Source: Pleurocapsa sp. MO_226.B13 (GTDB lineage: Bacteria; Cyanobacteriota; Cyanobacteriia; Cyanobacteriales; Xenococcaceae). Taken from it: 64,000 nt of DNA. Each line of letters starts with the position of its first letter. Position 1 is the first letter of the stretch. Positions 20,101-30,682 of this stretch are shown piece by piece. The notes under the pieces are model-generated. The model was not told the DNA's origin. It ran no database searches and was given only the letters and a program-made list of their open reading frames with translations. The position numbers were made by a program, and so were the translations under genes. The DNA lies in assembly GCA_030064795.1 (NCBI GenBank), contig JASJEI010000005.1, positions 5,903 to 69,902 of the forward strand, written 5' to 3'.

Positions 20101-20582
20101 TTTAATCTTCTCCACCTACGCATAGAATGATTATCCTACGAGAACTGTAGATAATTGAATAAAATTAAAACTTGGGTATGAAGTATTTTTTTGCTAGGTG
20201 CAGGATCGTTACGATTAATTTTTTCTAGTTTCTTTCTCTGGTCTGAACTTAGCAAAACCCAATCTCTACGGCCTCTTCCTAGATCGTTCGATTTTTTCTC
20301 TCTATTCCACTATTTTAAGCTTGACGCGCCAGTAGGGTGGGTTAGGCTCGAAGGAAAGTAGTCCGCAGGAAGCAGCAGGGCGTGAGGCGAAATAAATACC
20401 AAGAAAATTCTAATATCTTAGCGTTTATTAGCTGTAATTCACCAATAACAAACCTTATAGCTATTTTAAGGTTTAATTTATAAATAGTCTCTAAGTAGCT
20501 CCATTTTATTAACTATGAAATAGTAGAGATCGCTCCTAGCGCACCGTAATTAACAATTAATTAAAATTAACTCTTAACAATC
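20101..20582. other. Intergenic region upstream of anmK
   Basis: This stretch of about 480 bp lies between divergent genes. It contains a GC-rich patch at about 20325-20390 (GTAGGGTGGGTTAGGC and a following GGCGTGAGGCG) that resembles dispersed cyanobacterial repeats and differs from the surrounding AT-rich sequence. No gene is apparent. Confidence 0.4.
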
Positions 20583-21719
20583 ATGAAAGTTATCGGTTTG
20601 ATTAGTGGCACTTCAGTCGATGGTATCGATGCCGTATTGATAGAAGTTAGTGGTAGAGAAACAGACCTTCAGGTGAATTTATTAGCGGGTGAAACCTATA
20701 TTTATCCTGAAGAATTAAGAACAAAAATTTTAACAATATGTGGCGGTGAGGCCATTTCGATGTTGGAATTAGCAGTTTTAGATGATGCGATCGCGACTGC
20801 CTTTGCCGAAGCTGCCCAAAAAATTCAATCTCACTTTAAAACTACTGCCGATTTAATTGGTTCTCACGGTCAGACTGTCTATCATCGACCACCATCTCTA
20901 GATCGGCTAGGCTATAGCTTGCAGCTTGGTAGGGGAGAATTAATTGCCAACCTGACAGGCATCAAAACCGTTAGCAATTTTCGGGCAGCAGATATTGCTC
21001 TGGGGGGAGAAGGCGCACCGTTAGTACCGAAGATAGATGCCTGTCTCTTGTCTCATCCGACCAAAATCAGAGCAATTCAAAATATCGGTGGTATTGGCAA
21101 CGTGGCATATTTACCACCCAATCGAATTCCCGACTGGGAACAACAAATCTGTGGTTGGGACACAGGGCCGGGAAATGCCTTGTTAGATCTAGCTGTTACC
21201 CGTCTTACTAATGGCAGTCGAACTTACGACCACCACGGTCAATGGGCCGCCCAAGGCACTCCCCACCAAGAATTAGTAGCTAGATGGCTAGAACAAGATT
21301 TTTTCCAACAGCATCCACCCAAGTCTACAGGTAGAGAACTTTTTGGTAAGGATTATTTGGAGCAATGCTGGCAAGATATGGAGCAAGCTCAATTAAAAGA
21401 TAGCGATCGCCTTGCTACTATAACAGAACTTACAGTAGCCTCAATTTTTCAAAGTTATCGGCAGTTTTTACCCCAAATGCCCCAGGAAATTTTGCTTTGT
21501 GGTGGTGGCAGTAAAAATTTATATCTGAGACAACGCTTGCAAGCTGAGTTAGCATCGGTACGTATCAGTACCACAGACGAGGTAGGAATGAATAGCAATT
21601 TTAAAGAGGCGATCGCTTTTGCGGTCTTAGCCTACTGGAGAGTTCATAACATTCCTGGTAATTTACCTCAAGTCACAGGAGCAACTAAACCAGCGTTATT
21701 AGGAGAAATTCATCTTTAA
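20583..21719 (+). CDS. anmK: Anhydro-N-acetylmuramic acid kinase
   Basis: The 378-residue ASKHA-fold kinase phosphorylates and opens 1,6-anhydro-MurNAc during cell-wall recycling. Motifs include [48 protein letters not shown] and LLCGGGSKN. Length is typical. No other muropeptide-recycling gene is adjacent. A small hypothetical gene and a Ser/Thr kinase follow on the same strand. Confidence 0.95.
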   Translation: MKVIGLISGTSVDGIDAVLIEVSGRETDLQVNLLAGETYIYPEELRTKILTICGGEAISMLELAVLDDAIATAFAEAAQKIQSHFKTTADLIGSHGQTVYHRPPSLDRLGYSLQLGRGELIANLTGIKTVSNFRAADIALGGEGAPLVPKIDACLLSHPTKIRAIQNIGGIGNVAYLPPNRIPDWEQQICGWDTGPGNALLDLAVTRLTNGSRTYDHHGQWAAQGTPHQELVARWLEQDFFQQHPPKSTGRELFGKDYLEQCWQDMEQAQLKDSDRLATITELTVASIFQSYRQFLPQMPQEILLCGGGSKNLYLRQRLQAELASVRISTTDEVGMNSNFKEAIAFAVLAYWRVHNIPGNLPQVTGATKPALLGEIHL

Positions 21720-21811
21720 AGCTATAAAATTAGATATAAACGTTGAATTATAACTATATTTTTTAAAAATTGTTCCTTTTTTGACTATATTTGAATTGCG
21801 AGGATAGAGTT

Positions 21812-22249
21812 GTGGCTCATAGTTTCTTATTAGAATCAGGCTATTGGAAGGTAACAGGTCATTGGCTTCGACAAAATTTCTCGCCCATTCCTCTTGAGGG
21901 AAATATTCAAATTGCTTGGAAAAGAGAAAACTGGTTCAAGCTAACCACTAGCTTAATTTGTCAGGATGAAACCAAGACTGAAATCGTCTATCAATGCCGA
22001 GGTAATTTAAATTACGAAGAAAAATATTATACCTATGTTTCCCAACACAGCCTTTTGGGGAATATTGAGGGAGAGGGTAGGCTAGGATTCCAATCGATCG
22101 TTCAATATTACTGGTTGATTGGAACTGCCAGCCAACAGAAGGGACTAGATACTTTTTACTGTCTAGATCGAGATACCTATCATCTAACCAGCAGTATTTT
22201 GGAAGGTCACAGTCTCAAAAATACGATTGAGGCCACCTTAAAACGTTAA
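21812..22249 (+). CDS. Hypothetical protein, possible beta-barrel
   Basis: This protein of about 145 residues is rich in alternating hydrophobic and polar stretches and in Trp and Tyr, consistent with a lipocalin-like or other beta-rich fold. I do not recognise a family. The start is uncertain: a GTG at 21812 with a GAGGA-like site upstream, or a TTG at 21791. It lies 57 bp upstream of the Ser/Thr kinase on the same strand and may be co-transcribed with it. Confidence 0.65.
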   Translation: MAHSFLLESGYWKVTGHWLRQNFSPIPLEGNIQIAWKRENWFKLTTSLICQDETKTEIVYQCRGNLNYEEKYYTYVSQHSLLGNIEGEGRLGFQSIVQYYWLIGTASQQKGLDTFYCLDRDTYHLTSSILEGHSLKNTIEATLKR

Positions 22250-22305
22250 ATTTAATTACTTTAATTAGCAAAACCGAGATAAATTTTGCTCAAATCAGTT
22301 GCTCT

Positions 22306-23859
22306 ATGAATAAAGATACTAATAGTGGTCGTTTACTTGCCAATCGTTATCTACTCTGCGATCTAGTTGGAGAAGGTGCCATGGGTAGAGTCTATCGAGC
22401 CAAAGATACCGTATTAGGCGGTGTAACTGTAGCGGTAAAATTCTTATCTCAGGCCCTACTCAATGATAATATGCGCGATCGCTTTGAGCGGGAAGCAACT
22501 ATTTCGGCTCTTTTGGGAGAAAAAAGTATTCATGTCGTCAGAGTAAAGGACTATGGTGTAGACAAAAATAACGCTCCTTTTTATGTGATGGAATTTCTCT
22601 CCGGAGAAAGCATCAACGATTTAATCTGTTATCAGCCTCTTCCTCTACCCAGATTTTTGACTTTAACTCGCCACGTATGTCTGGGTTTAGAATCTGCTCA
22701 CCAAGGAATTTACTTTAATGGCGAACTTTCTCATATTATTCATCGAGATATCAAGCCGAGCAATATAATTGTTATTCCAGACCCCAGTTTAGGAGAAGTT
22801 GCCAAAATACTCGATTTTGGTATTGCCAAGCTAGTTCAAGCCAACGCCAACCAAACCCAATCTTTTATGGGAACTTTAGCATACTGTTCTCCCGAACAAA
22901 TGGAAGGTAAGGAATTAGATAATCGTTCTGATATCTATAGTTTGGGCATTATGATGTACGAAATACTCACTATGGATATGCCTTTATTGCCCCAAAACTC
23001 CTCTTTTGGTGGTTGGTATCAAGCACATCACAACTTTAAACCAGAACCATTTAGCGAAAGATTAAATTTACCTCAGAAGCTACAAGACCTAGTATTTCGT
23101 TGTTTGGAAAAGGAACGAGAAGATAGACCCCAAAGCGTTCGTGAAATTTTAGAAACTTTAGAATCTCTTGAGTTTACCTTCAAACCTCGCACCACCAATC
23201 CCGATCCAAGTATTTCTCTCAACCAAAGATCGAATATAGTTGACGATACAACTTGCAAAGCGGAAGCTTTTGCAGATAAAACGGTTAATGCCGAAACTTC
23301 GGTGACAGAAATTTGTCTGCAAACTCCCTGGCCAGCAGACAAACCGTTACGTAAAATTGTTTTTGCTCAATTAATAGACACTCCTCTAGGAGAAGCACCC
23401 GTACTTTCAGTCATGTTAGACCCAGAAGGTGTTGAAAATAGAATATCTGGCACTCGCTACGATCGGTTTTTGTACCTAAATCATCCTCATCCCACCCTTC
23501 TCTGGATTACTTTACTATATAACCCCGAATATGGCCCGAAATGGCTTCCCTGTTATCTAGACTTAAAATCTCACAAAGGACAGCAAATTGCTCGCGCTCT
23601 TTCAGAGCAAGGTAAATATCGCATCTTACTATATGCCCTCGATCGACCCCAACAATGTCAACACGTTATCAATTCGGTAATTAACTCCGGCTATCGCAAT
23701 ATGTTGGCACAATGGGCAAACCTCAGTCAAGTAACTAGAAGCGTGGGCGAACTTTCAATGGCAAAAAAAATCTTGAAACAAGAACTAGAAAAGCTCAAGG
23801 ATAAGATTTTGGCTAAAGTGAAAAATTCTAAGTTATCTGATGTGAATGCCAGAAGATAA
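22306..23859 (+). CDS. Eukaryotic-type Ser/Thr protein kinase
   Basis: The 517-residue protein has an N-terminal kinase domain (about residues 13-290) with the glycine loop GEGAMGRVYRAKD, the VAIK-type Lys in VAVKFLS, HRDIKPSN, DFGIAK and the PEQME region. The C-terminal part (about 345-515) has no domain I recognise and ends in a Lys-rich helix. No transmembrane segment is apparent, so it is probably cytoplasmic. Target and signal are unknown. Confidence 0.93.
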   Translation: MNKDTNSGRLLANRYLLCDLVGEGAMGRVYRAKDTVLGGVTVAVKFLSQALLNDNMRDRFEREATISALLGEKSIHVVRVKDYGVDKNNAPFYVMEFLSGESINDLICYQPLPLPRFLTLTRHVCLGLESAHQGIYFNGELSHIIHRDIKPSNIIVIPDPSLGEVAKILDFGIAKLVQANANQTQSFMGTLAYCSPEQMEGKELDNRSDIYSLGIMMYEILTMDMPLLPQNSSFGGWYQAHHNFKPEPFSERLNLPQKLQDLVFRCLEKEREDRPQSVREILETLESLEFTFKPRTTNPDPSISLNQRSNIVDDTTCKAEAFADKTVNAETSVTEICLQTPWPADKPLRKIVFAQLIDTPLGEAPVLSVMLDPEGVENRISGTRYDRFLYLNHPHPTLLWITLLYNPEYGPKWLPCYLDLKSHKGQQIARALSEQGKYRILLYALDRPQQCQHVINSVINSGYRNMLAQWANLSQVTRSVGELSMAKKILKQELEKLKDKILAKVKNSKLSDVNARR

Positions 23860-23998
23860 TTAAGAAACAAGGATTGAGGAATCAGGAGCAAGTGCGATCG
23901 CGCCTTCGGGTGGGCAAAATAATCAGAACCAATTAGTATTTTTAAAATAGATTCTTGCCACCAAATCAATGAAAACAATTTTGACCAGATAATTATTG

Positions 23999-24053
23999 GG
24001 GTGGGCATTAATCAATTATCCGTTGCGCTTTAGATATCTTGTAATGCCCACCC
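23999..24053. repeat. GGTGGGCATTA inverted repeat
   Basis: GGGTGGGCATTA (23999-24010) and TAATGCCCACCC (24042-24053) are perfect 12-bp inverted arms around a 31-nt loop. The form is typical of small dispersed cyanobacterial repeats. It lies in the 412-bp spacer between the convergent kinase and ftsH genes. Confidence 0.7.
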
Positions 24054-24100
24054 TACCTTCTGTTTACATAGAATACTTATCGGTTAAATCGTCAAACCCT

Positions 24101-24128
24101 GTAGAGACGTAATATATTACGTCTCTAC
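24101..24128. repeat. Perfect 28-bp palindrome, copy 1
   Basis: The half-site GTAGAGACGTAATA is followed directly by its exact reverse complement. A near-identical element, with GCGATA in place of GTAATA at the centre, occurs at 30585-30612. The conserved arms and variable but self-complementary centre point to a dispersed element kept under palindromic constraint. Confidence 0.8.
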
Positions 24129-24190
24129 GATCGATTTTTTGGTACTTTTTGGTAATCGGATTTGATATAAATTATCACCATCAAAAAATC

Positions 24191-24224
24191 AAAAAAAAGC
24201 AGTACTCAGGTTAGGAGTACTGCT
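24191..24224 (-). terminator. Intrinsic terminator of ftsH
   Basis: Read on the minus strand, a perfect 10-bp stem (AGCAGTACTC with GAGTACTGCT, 7-nt loop) is followed by a run of eight T residues. It lies about 50 bp after the ftsH stop. Confidence 0.85.
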
Positions 24225-24271
24225 TACTTCAAATTCTCAATTAAGAACTATAAAGCGAAACCAAGTTTTAA

Positions 24272-26122
24272 CTAAGCTAGAGATGCCATAGTGACATCAT
24301 TGTCCGACAATACATTTTGTAGTTCGTCCGCTTCTACAGTTTCTTTTTCGATTAGCATTTGCGCCAGGCGATCGAGAATATGACGGTTATCTAATAAAAC
24401 CTTTTTGGCACGGCTATAAGCTTGGTCAACGTAGTTACGTACTTCTTCGTCGATCGCTGCTGCGGTTTCATCGGAGAAATCGCGGTCAGAAGCAATGTCG
24501 CGACCCATAAAGACGTTACCGTTTTGACGACCGAGGGCTACAGGGCCCAAGCGATCGCTCATCCCAAAGCGAGTTACCATCTGACGGGCGACTCTAGTTA
24601 CCTGCTGCAAGTCGTTAGAAGCACCAGTGGTTACTTCTTCTTCACCGTAAACGATCTCCTCTGCCAAACGACCGCCTAAAGCAACAGCCATTTGGTTTTG
24701 TAGATAGGAACGAGAATACAAACCAGACTCCATACGGTCTTCACTAGGAGTAAACCAAGTCAAACCACCAGCGCGTCCGCGAGGAATAATACTGATTTTT
24801 TGTACGGGGTCGTAGTCGGGCATCAATGCTCCAACTAAAGCGTGACCAGCTTCGTGATATGCTACCAACTCTTTGCGTTTTTCGCTCATAACGCGGTTTT
24901 TCTTCTCTGGCCCAGCCATAACGCGGTCGATCGCGTCGTTGACTTCATCCATGGAGATTTCGGTTAGGCTGCGACGTGCGGCCAAAATTGCCGCTTCATT
25001 GAGTAAGTTAGCTAAGTCCGCCCCAGTAAAGCCAGGAGTACGACGAGCAACTTTGTTGAGGTCTACGTCTTTTGCCAGAGTTTTACCACGAGCGTGTACG
25101 TTGAGGATTTCTTGACGACCAGCATAGTCTGGACGGTCTACTACTACCTGACGGTCAAAACGACCAGGACGCATTAAAGCAGAGTCTAGGACATCAGGAC
25201 GGTTAGTCGCAGCAATGATGATAATACCTGTATTGCCTTCAAAACCATCCATTTCGGTCAGCAATTGGTTAAGAGTTTGCTCGCGCTCGTCGTTACCACC
25301 ACCTAGACCAGCACCACGTTGGCGACCTACTGCATCGATCTCATCGATAAAGACAATACAGGGTGCATTAGCTTTTGCCTGCTCGAATAAGTCACGGACG
25401 CGAGAAGCACCCACACCAACGAACATTTCCACAAATTCCGAACCAGAAATACTGAAGAAAGGTACGCCAGCTTCACCAGCTACAGCTTTTGCTAGTAAAG
25501 TTTTACCAGTCCCTGGAGGGCCAACCAGCAATACACCCTTGGGAATTTTTGCCCCAATAGCAGTAAAGCGATCGGCATTTTTGAGGAAGTCTACTACTTC
25601 AGTCAGTTCTAGCTTGGCTTGTTCGATACCTGCTACATCACCAAAGGTTACTTGAGTTTTAGGCTCCATCTGTACTCTGGCTTTAGATTTACCAAAGTTC
25701 ATTGCCTGAGATCCAGGGCCGCTTTGCGCTCTTCTGAGTAAGAAGAATAGACCAACTAGCAAGAGGATAGGGAATAAGAGGCTGCTCAAAGCTCTAAACC
25801 AAAATCCTTCATCACTCTGAGGTAAGACGGCAATGTCTACACCGTTTTCGCTCAAAATGTCGATCAACTGTGGATCGTTGGGTAGGTTGACTAAAATCGG
25901 TGTCCCTTCACGGTCAATAACCTGCGCCTTGGTGCGATCGGCACTAATTTTGACAGTCTCGACTTTATTGCTTTGAACTTCATCGATTAGTCTGCTATAC
26001 GCCCAAGTTTCGCGAGCTTGAGGTTGTTTGTCCAAAAAGGCAGTACCTAACGCCACTACCACTATGGCTAACAGAACATATAGTCCTGCGTTACGCCACT
26101 TTTTATTATTGTCTTTACTCAC
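24272..26122 (-). CDS. ftsH: ATP-dependent zinc metalloprotease FtsH
   Basis: The 616-residue membrane protease has two N-terminal transmembrane segments (about residues 12-29 and 108-128), a AAA+ domain with Walker A GPPGTGKT, Walker B IVFIDEID and the second region of homology ([21 protein letters not shown]). The zinc site is HEAGH. Cyanobacterial FtsH hexamers remove damaged photosystem and other membrane proteins. The length matches what I recall for FtsH3-type members, but I would not fix the paralogue by eye. It ends at a strong terminator. Confidence 0.96.
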   Translation of the reverse strand: MSKDNNKKWRNAGLYVLLAIVVVALGTAFLDKQPQARETWAYSRLIDEVQSNKVETVKISADRTKAQVIDREGTPILVNLPNDPQLIDILSENGVDIAVLPQSDEGFWFRALSSLLFPILLLVGLFFLLRRAQSGPGSQAMNFGKSKARVQMEPKTQVTFGDVAGIEQAKLELTEVVDFLKNADRFTAIGAKIPKGVLLVGPPGTGKTLLAKAVAGEAGVPFFSISGSEFVEMFVGVGASRVRDLFEQAKANAPCIVFIDEIDAVGRQRGAGLGGGNDEREQTLNQLLTEMDGFEGNTGIIIIAATNRPDVLDSALMRPGRFDRQVVVDRPDYAGRQEILNVHARGKTLAKDVDLNKVARRTPGFTGADLANLLNEAAILAARRSLTEISMDEVNDAIDRVMAGPEKKNRVMSEKRKELVAYHEAGHALVGALMPDYDPVQKISIIPRGRAGGLTWFTPSEDRMESGLYSRSYLQNQMAVALGGRLAEEIVYGEEEVTTGASNDLQQVTRVARQMVTRFGMSDRLGPVALGRQNGNVFMGRDIASDRDFSDETAAAIDEEVRNYVDQAYSRAKKVLLDNRHILDRLAQMLIEKETVEADELQNVLSDNDVTMASLA

Positions 26123-26797
26123 TCTGACAGCCTCCCTTAGCTGAAGATTAAGAATCTTTATTGTTATTTTAACTACTGTTATCTTGTTATTTTCCTAGGG
26201 TAGAATCCATTCAAATTGAGTTTCTCATTTCTCACTATGTGCATATAGAGCAGAAATTTATTAGAAACATTTTGGAACTAGCTAGGATGACCAGTTGTCT
26301 TAAAAGAACTAGTATCTACTACATTTTTAGTTTAACGTTGTTAACTTATGTTAACGTTTCTCAGGAATAATTTACCAAGTATTTTTATAAAATGTCGGAA
26401 AAATACGGCAAGCCGACCGAAAAATAGCTGTTCTGCCAGGGTGAGTCGGGATATATTTGGATATGTTTGTAAGGTTATTGCGCTTCAGACTTTTGCTGGA
26501 GGGTGGTTGTGCCTAATTAGGAGTAAGATTGATTGCGATCGCACCTTGATATTTAATTTCAAGGTTATTGAGTCAAAAGAAAATAGAGGACTAACCAGGA
26601 ATCAGATTTCCTTAGCTAATCCTGCTAAAAGTAATAGAAAATAAGAAAATAAATGCTGCACCTGGGTTTAGGTGAACGCAAACGCTACGGAGTTAGTCCT
26701 AAAGGATACCGCGATGCGCAGCGAGTCCTTTAGGGCTTCGCATATAGTTCGGAATTAGTCATTTCTTGCTCTGCTCCCCTGCTTCCCGATTAAGAAA
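26123..26797. other. Intergenic region upstream of ftsH
   Basis: This 675-bp region should hold the ftsH promoter near its left end. One open frame at 26348-26644 gives a low-complexity product without family features, and I do not accept it as a gene. A GC-rich repeat lies at 26690-26745. Confidence 0.5.
26690..26745. repeat. CCTAAAGGAT-type dispersed repeat
   Basis: TCCTAAAGGATA and GAGTCCTTTAGGGCTTCGC are inverted around a GC-rich core (CCGCGATGCGCAGCG). The CCTAAAGGAT core recurs near 42.34, 50.55 and 55.74 kb. It lies just downstream of the NUMOD-like gene. Confidence 0.6.
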
Positions 26798-27283
26798 TTA
26801 AGATTGGACTAGACTCCAGCCTCTAGAACATTTTACCTTACCTTGAATTACAGTCTTGAGATACTGCAATCTGATGCCATACTTGCTGCCTAGTTCTGTA
26901 GCAGTACAATGTTCAAAAATATTTCTTTTTTCGTTTTTCCAGCTATAGGTATTTTGATACAGGTGCTTGTCTGTGTCTTGTACGGAAGATTTTACCTCCA
27001 CAGAGGGAATAAATTTGGCAACAGTATCTTCAATTAAGATTACAGGAGCGACCAACTCGCCAATTTCAGGATGAGAAGCTGCCAAGTTTAATCTTTTCAT
27101 ACCATCCTTGACATTGAGTTTTTTCATCCCAAATCGACTTTTTGCACCATCCGTAGTAAAAATAATCGGGTCTTTAACGCCAAACTGTAGTAAATTCTCT
27201 GCCAATTCGGGGTTACTGTAGTTTTCTGTAACAATTAAAAGGGCAAGATCTTTGAGTTTAGCTTGATAAGTAATTTTGTTCAT
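26798..27283 (-). CDS. Small protein with a NUMOD-like C-terminal motif
   Basis: The 161-residue protein has no overall family that I recognise. Its last 35 residues (CTATELGSKYGIRLQYLKTVIQG and KCSRGWSL) resemble the NUMOD1-type helix motif often attached to homing endonucleases, in which a short helix-turn-helix precedes a GWxL end. The N-terminal 120 residues show no GIY-YIG or HNH motif, so it could be a DNA-binding protein or a remnant of a mobile nuclease. It stands alone on its strand between two long non-coding stretches, which fits an accessory gene. Confidence 0.6.
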   Translation of the reverse strand: MNKITYQAKLKDLALLIVTENYSNPELAENLLQFGVKDPIIFTTDGAKSRFGMKKLNVKDGMKRLNLAASHPEIGELVAPVILIEDTVAKFIPSVEVKSSVQDTDKHLYQNTYSWKNEKRNIFEHCTATELGSKYGIRLQYLKTVIQGKVKCSRGWSLVQS

Positions 27284-28126
27284 AATTTAGCCTGGCTCTG
27301 TCACTATTCATTGGAAAGAGACAATAAGAAAAACTGAGTTATTGCGCCTAAGATAGAACTGGTTACTATGTAAATCTTCAAATTTTAGTGGCAAATTTTC
27401 TTTTGATGGGTTAAAGTGCATAACCGCAACCGCGTTGGAATCAGATTTTTGCCAGTTAATTCGCAGTTTAGCATTGTTTTTTGGTGAGAATATTTAGCCC
27501 ACAATCGAGACAAATGAAAAGATTTGACAGCAAATATTTCTAGCTTACAGAGATCGCAATCCAAGAATTTCCTTACGTATAAACTCTCCTGGAAGAATGG
27601 GGTATCAACTCGCACATTGTATTAATCTCTGTAATTTTACTCATCCGTATTTTCACGGTTTTTGCTCGGATCGCATTAGAGTAAAAGAATACTTAATCTA
27701 AAAACATCAAGGTTAGTATTTCTTAAGATCGTTCTGGTTAGATGAGCTTAACGAATTGGCGATCGCTTTACAGGAGTCACTCTAACAGGGATAACTAGAG
27801 TGGCGATCCGAGCGGAAAGTGCTTTGGGACTTAACTCTTCATTTTTTGAACCAGGTTGCTTAATTTCTCAACCAGTCCCTAGTAATAAGATTTAAAATCT
27901 AAAAATCTTATTTTTCTTTATAGTTTTTAGTCGTTTTCTGATTAGCAGTAACCTCATTTATTTTTATTCATCATTTCGGGAACAATATTGTTAAGTCACC
28001 GCTGGTTAAACTATTTATTGCTTAAATCGATAAAAGTTTAGCTCAATAAAATCTATGATTGTAGATCGTAGTTATGGAAATGGTTGCTATAACAAATAAG
28101 TTTAACTTTTGTAACATAAATTTATA
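27284..28126. other. Long intergenic region before the hybrid kinase
   Basis: This stretch of about 840 bp has no credible gene. A minus-strand open frame at 27385-27615 lacks a ribosome-binding site and any recognisable feature. A short inverted repeat (CACTCTA and TAGAGTG) lies at 27778-27802. The last 100 bp are AT-rich and probably contain the kinase promoter. Confidence 0.5.
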
Positions 28127-30418
28127 ATGATACGGAATAATTCTGCTCATAAAACTAGCGTACTAAGGAAAACTTTTTGGTTTTTGGGTAGTTATACAGT
28201 TTTCTTGATTGCGATGATTTTGGTTGCCGTTTACTATATTGCCAGAAACCTCGAAACGATACATCAATCTGCTTTAGAATTTGACGAACTTAGTCGCGAA
28301 ATAGAAATCGTTAACGATTATTTTATCCGTCAGGCAAAAGATCGAAAAAATTTATTTTTACGAGGACATAAAAAGAAAGATCTAGAGAAATATCTCGGTC
28401 GTGTTAATGAAATGACCGAGAAAATTCAAACAAAAATAGTAGAAATCAAGCAAAACCCTTTGTCAGAAGCTTATCAAGCCGATCTAGATTTATTTGTCAG
28501 TAAACACCAGCAATTAATGAATACCTATTTAGAAGGTATCGAAATTTTTCAACAGACAAAGGATCATACAGCTGGCGATCGATTTGTTAGGGGCAATGGC
28601 GGTAAAGTTGGAGAAGAATTGACTCAAGTGATCGGGCAAATTAGAAAAGACAGACAAAAGTTATTAGAAGATAACAGAAGAGATATCAAAAATTTTCTAA
28701 TTGTTAGTACTGGTGGACTTTTGGTAATAATTTTAACTGGTTCTGGCATTTTGATCCTGGCCGTAACCGATCCCATACGTCGAATTGTACGCTTTACCAA
28801 CTTTTTAGAAGCTAGTAGTTTGTCTCATACAGACTACAACCAAATTTATCAACCAATAGAAGGGCAAAAAGACGATGAAATTGGTTATATGATCGACACC
28901 TATGCTAAATTGTCTAATTTAATTTTTGACTACAATCAAACTTTGGAACAAAAAGTTCAAACTCGCACACTAGAATTAAAACAGGCTAAAGAATTAGCTG
29001 AGGTGGCAAATAAAGCTAAGAGTGCATTTCTTGCCAATATGAGTCATGAATTGCGGACTCCTCTTAACGCTATTCTGGGATTTACCCAAATTATGCAGCA
29101 AGATCGAGGGGTAACGCGATCGCAAATTAAAAATCTAGAAATTATTAATCGTAGTGGGGAACATTTACTTACTTTAATTAACGAAGTGTTGGATCTGTCT
29201 AAAATTGAAGCGGGAAAGATTGATTTTAATGCCAAAGACTTTAATTTACATCGCCTCTTACTTAATACTAAAGAGCTGCTGAAACTAAAAGCCGAGCGCA
29301 AAGGTCTAGAGCTTTTATTTGAGTGCGATCGGGATACACCTCAATATATTCGTACCGATGAACGCAAACTCAGCCAGGTACTAATAAATCTACTCAATAA
29401 TGCTCTTAAATTTACTACTCACGGCAGTGTAACTGTCCGAGTCAAACCAGATCCAAATAATATTTATCGACTTATATTTGAAATCGAAGATACTGGCACG
29501 GGTATTGCCAAAAGCGAACTCAAATCTTTGTTTCAACCATTTACCCAAACTGAAAGTGGAAGGCGATCGAAGCAGGGAACGGGATTAGGTTTGTCTATCA
29601 GCCGTAGATTTGTGCAACTAATGAAGGGCGATATTCAAGTTAGCAGTCAGTTAGGAGTAGGAACAGTCTTTAAATTCGATATTCTCGCCGAACCAACACT
29701 TGAAGAAAAATTACTACAGGAAGACACGGTTACTAGAAAAGTTATTGGTTTAGCAGCCGATCGACATAGCTATCGTATTTTAGTGGTAGACGATCGCTGG
29801 GAAAATCGTCAGATGTTATTGCAACTTCTCGAATCTATTGGTTTTAAGGTTAAAGAAGCTGAAAATGGTCGAGAAGCTCTAGAAGTTTGGCAAGATTGGC
29901 AACCTCATTTAATCTGTATGGATCTACAAATGCCGATTATGGATGGCTATCAAGCCACTAAAAAAATTAAATCTCTGGATATAAAAAAAGAGACTATTAT
30001 CATCGCTTTGACTGCTAATGTTTTTGAGAACAGCAGCACTATTATCTCCGATTCTGGTTGTGATGATTTTTTACGCAAACCCATTCATCTTTCTGAGTTA
30101 CTGGAGAAATTTAAAGAGCATTTACAAGTTCGCTATCTCTACCAAAAGTCAGATATATTTAACCCGAATTTTGATTCAATCCAGACCAATTCTCCACGAG
30201 TCGAACTTACTTCTGAAAACTTAGAAATAATGACTGCTGAATGGCTAAACCAAATCTACGAAGCTGCTCGAATCGCCGACTATCAGGTTTTAAAACAAGC
30301 GATCGCAGAAATAGAGCAAGAATATAGTCAAATAGCAGTAGGATTAGACGATTGGCTAGAAAAGTTTCGGATGGACAAAATTGCTGAATTAGCAGAAGAA
30401 GCTCTGCTCAAAAAATAA
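28127..30418 (+). CDS. Hybrid sensor histidine kinase / response regulator
   Basis: The 763-residue protein has an N-terminal membrane anchor (about residues 17-40), an extracytoplasmic helical sensor (about 41-185), a second membrane segment (about 190-213) and a coiled-coil linker. A HisKA domain follows with the phosphorylated His in [12 protein letters not shown], then an HATPase domain ([22 protein letters not shown]). A receiver domain (VVDDRWENR, phospho-acceptor D in [12 protein letters not shown] in LRKPI) precedes a helical C-terminal region. It senses an unknown periplasmic cue; no output regulator is adjacent. DTGTGI replaces the more common DTGPGI. Confidence 0.93.
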   Translation: MIRNNSAHKTSVLRKTFWFLGSYTVFLIAMILVAVYYIARNLETIHQSALEFDELSREIEIVNDYFIRQAKDRKNLFLRGHKKKDLEKYLGRVNEMTEKIQTKIVEIKQNPLSEAYQADLDLFVSKHQQLMNTYLEGIEIFQQTKDHTAGDRFVRGNGGKVGEELTQVIGQIRKDRQKLLEDNRRDIKNFLIVSTGGLLVIILTGSGILILAVTDPIRRIVRFTNFLEASSLSHTDYNQIYQPIEGQKDDEIGYMIDTYAKLSNLIFDYNQTLEQKVQTRTLELKQAKELAEVANKAKSAFLANMSHELRTPLNAILGFTQIMQQDRGVTRSQIKNLEIINRSGEHLLTLINEVLDLSKIEAGKIDFNAKDFNLHRLLLNTKELLKLKAERKGLELLFECDRDTPQYIRTDERKLSQVLINLLNNALKFTTHGSVTVRVKPDPNNIYRLIFEIEDTGTGIAKSELKSLFQPFTQTESGRRSKQGTGLGLSISRRFVQLMKGDIQVSSQLGVGTVFKFDILAEPTLEEKLLQEDTVTRKVIGLAADRHSYRILVVDDRWENRQMLLQLLESIGFKVKEAENGREALEVWQDWQPHLICMDLQMPIMDGYQATKKIKSLDIKKETIIIALTANVFENSSTIISDSGCDDFLRKPIHLSELLEKFKEHLQVRYLYQKSDIFNPNFDSIQTNSPRVELTSENLEIMTAEWLNQIYEAARIADYQVLKQAIAEIEQEYSQIAVGLDDWLEKFRMDKIAELAEEALLKK

Positions 30419-30545
30419 TGAGCCGAACCGAGCTGATATTTGTAGGACTTACGCCAGGAACTCGCGAGAAAATTAGGCTTTTTGCATTACTCGATCGCGT
30501 TGCCATAAGAGCATATTTATAAAGTCAACCTTGAGAACATGCAAA

Positions 30546-30584
30546 GTAGGGAAGTAGGGAAGTAGGGAAGTAGGGAAGTAGGGG
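30546..30584. repeat. Short tandem repeat GTAGGGAA
   Basis: Four copies of the 8-bp unit GTAGGGAA and a partial fifth lie directly before the second 28-bp palindrome. Such short tandem repeats are common between cyanobacterial genes. A related AAGTCCCC repeat follows near 30640. Confidence 0.85.
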
Positions 30585-30612
30585 GTAGAGACGCGATATA
30601 TCGCGTCTGTAC
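30585..30612. repeat. 28-bp palindrome, copy 2
   Basis: The half-site GTAGAGACGCGATA is followed by its reverse complement with one mismatch (TCTGTAC for TCTCTAC). It matches the arms of the palindrome at 24101-24128. It sits in a 264-bp spacer between convergent genes, next to a GTAGGGAA tandem repeat. Confidence 0.75.
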
Positions 30613-30682
30613 AAGGGAAGTAGAGAAGTATTATTCCCCAAGTCCCCAAGTCCCCAATCTCGCGCTTAGTTTAATTTTTTCC

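Noticed and set aside
26348..26644. 98-codon open frame upstream of ftsH
   Set aside because: The product has no family features, its composition looks random, and no good ribosome-binding site precedes it.
27385..27615. 76-codon minus-strand frame in a long spacer
   Set aside because: No start signal, no recognisable motif and no supporting neighbour.
27778..27802. TAACAGGGATAA string resembling a homing endonuclease site
   Set aside because: It only partly matches the I-SceI site and is better described as the loop of a short inverted repeat; the nearby NUMOD-like protein has no nuclease motif.
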